A program made the position numbers and the translations under genes. From UBA1858 sp963926275 (GTDB lineage: Bacteria > Pseudomonadota > Gammaproteobacteria > UBA4575): a DNA stretch of 17,601 nucleotides. The stretch lies in assembly GCA_963926275.1 (NCBI GenBank), contig CAWUWP010000043.1, forward strand, positions 1-17,601, read 5' to 3'. Below the pieces are notes generated by a model, which was given only the letters and a program-made list of their open reading frames with translations, was not told where the DNA came from and searched no databases. Positions 14,901 to 17,601 of the stretch are shown one piece after another (the stretch's first letter is position 1; each line of letters opens with the position of its first letter).

Positions 14901-15819
14901 ATAATTGCTGAAAATATTCATCACTCAAACAAAACTCACTGCCTGCTTTACCAGGATTTGAGACAATATTGTCAGCACTTAAAGTTCCACGCAGGCCACT
15001 CAAGGTATTATTAGACACCTGCCCCCATAACTCTGAGTCAATCACTACCAGAACTTTACCTCCGCTTTCGCCAACAAATCTTTTGGCCACTTCTGCCATG
15101 CGAAATTGTTCTACTTTGATATAAAACTCTATATCTGCATCGGCAATATTCTTAATATCACCTTCAATACTGACATTCGCTCGTACTGACTTACCTAGTA
15201 TTGCAGGAAGATCACCTGACAAAAAAACATCATAGCCACGCGATTTAGGCTCTAACGCAATATCAATTCTTTCAAACAAGTAGTCGGTATTTGTTAGTTT
15301 GTCTAGCCAATGAATATTGGCATCTAACAACTGTAAATGAACATCACTGTATTTATTTTTTTTGCCTGTCGCTTCGATTTTGCTTTTAGGTAAAAGAAAT
15401 ACTTGATTGACATGAAAATCACCTGACTCATCTCTTAAAATAGATAAATCCAGACCTTCCAAGCTAACTTGTTTAATTTTTAAGGAGCGAGAAAATAATG
15501 ACTTAGCAATATTGATACTCAGTCTTGCTTTAGTTAACGTCCATACATTGTCTTCATTATCTCGATCAATAATTTTTACATTATCAGCAACAAGCTGAGA
15601 GAATAATTTTTGTCGGCTGATATCTAATGATTCTATAGTGACATGTGCATTTAAAATTTCCCCCAGACGTGATTCGATCTTGCTCTCAACCACATCACTC
15701 AGATTAGGGTAGCCACGCATAATAGTGATAAAAATCGCCAAAATAACCAGCAACGCTGTTGCTGCATACAGCACTACATGAGAGGCAGTGCTTATGATTG
15801 ATGATAGATTAGATTTCAC
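11953..15819 (-). CDS. yhdP: AsmA-like envelope protein YhdP
   Basis: YhdP belongs to the AsmA/TamB-like group of inner-membrane-anchored bridge proteins. In E. coli these (YhdP, TamB, YdbH) are redundantly required for moving phospholipids to the outer membrane. The 1288-residue product (E. coli 1266) has one N-terminal membrane anchor at about 13-33 (VVLYAATALLVILAIFITIM) and a long periplasmic beta-rich region. GLLEYKQGWPTLQDVKAKV mid-protein is typical of the DUF3971 region. The C-terminal AsmA-like domain contains NAGRLLALLNLGAITRRL and SLDFKDVTNKGFAFDSIKG, followed by a glycine/alanine-rich hydrophobic segment (AGAIVGGPVGAAAGLLVD). The start is a GTG, 8 bp after the rng stop, without an obvious Shine-Dalgarno sequence, which suggests coupling to rng. 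The frame is intact throughout. Confidence 0.95.
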   Translation of the reverse strand: MKSNLSSIISTASHVVLYAATALLVILAIFITIMRGYPNLSDVVESKIESRLGEILNAHVTIESLDISRQKLFSQLVADNVKIIDRDNEDNVWTLTKARLSINIAKSLFSRSLKIKQVSLEGLDLSILRDESGDFHVNQVFLLPKSKIEATGKKNKYSDVHLQLLDANIHWLDKLTNTDYLFERIDIALEPKSRGYDVFLSGDLPAILGKSVRANVSIEGDIKNIADADIEFYIKVEQFRMAEVAKRFVGESGGKVLVVIDSELWGQVSNNTLSGLRGTLSADNIVSNPGKAGSEFCLSDEYFQQLSMQFDWQNIEKNWQFISDNVEVVTSKGHWPVTQLQFKLQRQSLNEKSIFAHIGAMNLGAICNTLYSYSPHIVRFEDKLQQYRVNANVKDLFMRFDLKEAHQTSFQYSGQFDDVAVWMAQGNRSLTGLSAFVEGGDAGGKAQLDSKNIELGLPVTFPGFEFKFSANGDLKWVHHGDVHEFSTDSLTIQNDDLDMQARINAKILGKDVYTDAQFYWNSAQAKAVGNYFPALKQTRTTKKWLTESIKDGDIEDATIMIRGNMRVFPFHKKSGIFQTLVNVENGLLEYKQGWPTLQDVKAKVKIDKDYVHITSQHAATLGSKVKRADIEIDSFFRAILEVKGTVDGPGQNLLQFLSDASLVSKTNSVLDQISLAGDSRLEFDFSRSLSRKVDHPIKVAGNIHFLGNTLNVKNVGIKINDLAGEVAFTDQGASGAGLTALVYGQPIRLSMEPAGEGASDLLFSGPFDLGIYLEQRYPRFTPFFSGITPVEGKLYLPSFFVKNNPDKLKLNINSELTGIKSELPAPLNKATEDALSAVMSFDQNQGQMSWQIDNLLSLYFSIKPKQPFELNLIKLGEPSQLAVNQQGLAVKGSWETGDPTLWLAAYKEYAGLADQTQATIKPSIDVSFDSLQFPQWPAKNLNIKSDYKDNAYVIKLDSTLGKGGIKVPDDKRLPITVDMNTLIVKKSQGNKKLSTQIDPRNMRPFLFSSKQLIFNELKFKNVVVNTSSSDQGLSFDEIKLAAQDLTIQGKGTWTLAEQKNKSAFDFQFESIDVEDSLEDLGFKSSLRKGELSASMALSWPAEPHQFDLSKVSGNTSVKIKDGSISQLDPGNAGRLLALLNLGAITRRLSLDFKDVTNKGFAFDSIKGTMHLSEGGQLQTDKISIKASAADIKIKGKTNLIDQTYDQNITVTPAMTGTFTAAGAIVGGPVGAAAGLLVDRFGSEVGLNKITNIEYKMTGTWKEPVLKKVSRKTNKAATTAGQKSGAGPR

Positions 15820-15827
15820 TGCAGCGA

Positions 15828-17312
15828 CTAAAGCAACACAACATCAAATTGCTCTTGTGTATATAAAGTTTCCACTTGAAGCTTGATAGTTTTTTTAGTG
15901 AACTCTTCAAGCTCTGCAAGAATATCAGACTCTTCATCCACTAACAGGTCAACAACCGACTGCGATGCCATCACCAATAATTCATTGGCTTCGTATTGGC
16001 GTGCTACGCGCATAATCTCACGGAACAATTGATAACAAACTGTCTGTGAGCTTTTAATCGAACCACCGCCTGCGCAGGTGGGACATCGCTCACATAAAAT
16101 ATGTTCTAGGCTTTCATGTGTACGCTTACGCGTCATCTCAACCAAGCCTAATGGGGATACTTCACATATTTGTGTTTTTGCACGATCTTTTTCAAGAGCT
16201 TTTTCTAACACGCGCAACACTTGTCGCTTATGTTCTTCCTCTGCCATATCAATGAAGTCGATAATGATAATGCCACCCAAGTTACGCAGCTTTAATTGGC
16301 GTCCGATAGTTTGCGCAGATTCGAGGTTGGTTTTAAATATGGTTTCTTCTAAATTTCGATGGCCAATAAAACCACCCGTATTGACATCCACCGTGGTCAT
16401 AGATTCAGTTTGGTCAAATACCAAATGGCCGCCTGACTTAAGCATCACTTTACGTTGCAGGGCTTTTTCTAGTTCATCTTCAATCCCATGCATATCAAAA
16501 ATAGGTCGTGCACCTTTGTAGCGCTGAATTCTATCGACTAACTCTGGGACTAATTTTTCTGCAAAAGCTTTTACACTTAATACTGTTTCACGTGAGTCTA
16601 TATAAATATTCTCAACCACATCGGTGTTCAAATCTCGCAGGGTACGCACTGCTAATGGCAAGTCTGAATATACTTCGGCGACAGAATTTACTTTTCCTAT
16701 TTTTTCGACAATGGAAGTCCACAAGCGCAATAAAAATTCTAAATCTCTACGTAAATCTTCTTTAGAAGCAGACTCGGCAGCAGTTCTCAATATACAACCG
16801 AACTTCTTGCCGCTGTCATCAAGCAATTCTTGCATCACACTGCTTAAACGCTCGCGTTCTTCTTCGTCTTCTAAGCGTGCTGATAATCGCACATCAGTGG
16901 AATATGGAAGTAACACTAAATAGCGAGAAGGCACCGTGATATTAGTGGTTAGTCGTGCGCCCTTTGTCCCTATTTGATCTTTAACCACTTGCACTAATAC
17001 TTGTTGGCCTTCATGCAGCAAGTTAGCAATCGCTTCATGGGTAACTTCGCCATCTTCTGGCGGTGCAGAGTGTGAGCTATGGGGTAGCGTATTCACATCG
17101 GATGCATGTATAAAAGCGGCCTTTGCTAAACCGATGTCGATAAATGCTGCATCCATACCTGGCATGACTCGACTCACGCAGCCTTTAAATACCCCACCCA
17201 CCAAACCTCGTCTGGCGACACGTTCGATATGCACTTCTTGTAGCACACCGTTTTCAACGACTGCCACACGTGTTTCTCTAGGCGTCACGTTGACTAGAAT
17301 TTCTTCGCTCAC
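15828..17312 (-). CDS. rng: Ribonuclease G
   Basis: RNase G is a 5'-end-sensitive endoribonuclease of the RNase E family that matures the 16S rRNA 5' end and turns over some mRNAs. At 494 residues it matches E. coli RNase G (489) and lacks the long C-terminal scaffold of RNase E. An S1 RNA-binding domain spans about 36-125 (MPGMDAAFIDIGLAKAAFIH). The catalytic magnesium-binding aspartates are Asp309 in TTVDVNTGGF and Asp352 in IIIIDFIDM. The zinc-link cysteines are in LCERCPTC at 406-413. The start is GTG at 17310-17312, preceded by GGAAGCCA. It lies 9 bp downstream of maf and 8 bp upstream of yhdP, so the three genes are likely one transcript. Confidence 0.97.
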   Translation of the reverse strand: MSEEILVNVTPRETRVAVVENGVLQEVHIERVARRGLVGGVFKGCVSRVMPGMDAAFIDIGLAKAAFIHASDVNTLPHSSHSAPPEDGEVTHEAIANLLHEGQQVLVQVVKDQIGTKGARLTTNITVPSRYLVLLPYSTDVRLSARLEDEEERERLSSVMQELLDDSGKKFGCILRTAAESASKEDLRRDLEFLLRLWTSIVEKIGKVNSVAEVYSDLPLAVRTLRDLNTDVVENIYIDSRETVLSVKAFAEKLVPELVDRIQRYKGARPIFDMHGIEDELEKALQRKVMLKSGGHLVFDQTESMTTVDVNTGGFIGHRNLEETIFKTNLESAQTIGRQLKLRNLGGIIIIDFIDMAEEEHKRQVLRVLEKALEKDRAKTQICEVSPLGLVEMTRKRTHESLEHILCERCPTCAGGGSIKSSQTVCYQLFREIMRVARQYEANELLVMASQSVVDLLVDEESDILAELEEFTKKTIKLQVETLYTQEQFDVVLL

Positions 17313-17321
17313 TGGCTTCCT

Positions 17322-17601
17322 TTAAAGTATAGAGACATCCGTATCTCTCAATAATTGTGTTAGCTCGTATATTGGCAAGCCAACAACGCCCGAATAGCTA
17401 CCTGTTATTTTACTAACAAATACCGCACCTTTGCCTTGAATAGCATAACTACCCGCCTTACCCTTAGGCTCACCAGTTAGCCAATAGTTCTTAGCTTCTG
17501 CTTCATCGATATGTCGAAATGAAACCTCGCTAGAACTCAGGGCTTCACCCCTATAATCTAACTGCGACACTACCACAGCCGTATGTACCATGTGTATTCG
17601 G
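17322..17601 (-). CDS. maf: Maf-family nucleotide pyrophosphatase, C-terminal part (cut by window edge)
   Basis: Only the last 93 or so codons are present; the frame runs off the right edge with no start. Maf proteins hydrolyse nucleoside triphosphates (dTTP/UTP or modified nucleotides), and their overproduction affects septation. Visible motifs are RIHMVHTAVVV at the edge (the SGRxHxVxTA-type motif), then VSFRHIDEAEAKNYW, TGEPKGKAGSYAIQG and ITGSYSGVVGLPIYEL, all standard for the family. The EPKGKAGSYAIQG segment contains the conserved substrate-loop Lys and Asp/Gly region. An internal ATG at 17591 is not the real start. Downstream, rng follows after 9 bp, the common mreBCD-maf-rng order, so mreD probably lies to the right. 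Confidence 0.93.
   Translation of the reverse strand, partial: RIHMVHTAVVVSQLDYRGEALSSSEVSFRHIDEAEAKNYWLTGEPKGKAGSYAIQGKGAVFVSKITGSYSGVVGLPIYELTQLLRDTDVSIL

Overview
This window looks like chromosomal DNA of a gammaproteobacterium of fairly low GC content (low forties percent by eye). Most of it is conserved housekeeping sequence whose gene order matches known gammaproteobacterial neighbourhoods. The block arsC-like / wrbA / DUF2069 / hda / purM / purN / DUF3108 has the same neighbours as the PA0943-PA0950 region of Pseudomonas aeruginosa (from memory). The block maf / rng / yhdP / nitrilase-family / tldD / pmbA is the stretch that commonly follows mreBCD.

Layout. 1-2200 is an accessory left edge. 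It holds one family-4 glycosyltransferase gene (minus strand) between two ~100-bp direct repeats, then debris of a secreted-protein gene. 2219-3570 (plus) holds the arsC-like gene and a wrbA-like gene overlapping by one base, then a DUF2069 membrane protein. 3554-5015 (minus) holds hda and a CDP-alcohol phosphatidyltransferase homologue that lacks one conserved aspartate. 5190-8046 (plus) holds purM, a C-terminal remnant of a hexapeptide acetyltransferase, purN, a repeat-filled gap and a DUF3108 protein. 8006-17601 (minus) reads from the right edge as maf (cut by the window), rng, yhdP, a nitrilase-family amidohydrolase, tldD and pmbA. The maf-rng, rng-yhdP and nitrilase-tldD gaps are only 8-10 bp, which suggests co-transcription.

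Functionally, the window covers purine synthesis steps 5 and 3 (PurM, PurN), control of replication initiation (Hda), RNA processing (RNase G), nucleotide-pool or septum-related hydrolysis (Maf), inner-to-outer membrane lipid transport (YhdP), and the TldD/TldE protease pair.

The most distinctive signal is a family of intergenic palindromic repeats at five loci (19-118, 1507-1672, 4361-4414, 7030-7218, 9400-9508). Two loci hold 89-bp units with the same 27+35+27 architecture. Their cores are 20-mers of the form ATTCCC-N8-GGGAAT or close variants, and GTCATT-type half-units spaced about 20 bp lie next to them. The core has the same form as the neisserial dRS3 repeat, but nothing here encodes a mobilising enzyme. 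I found no complete new multi-gene system. The main leads are the repeat family, the repeat-flanked glycosyltransferase, the Asp-to-Tyr change in the phosphatidyltransferase, and the gene remnants.
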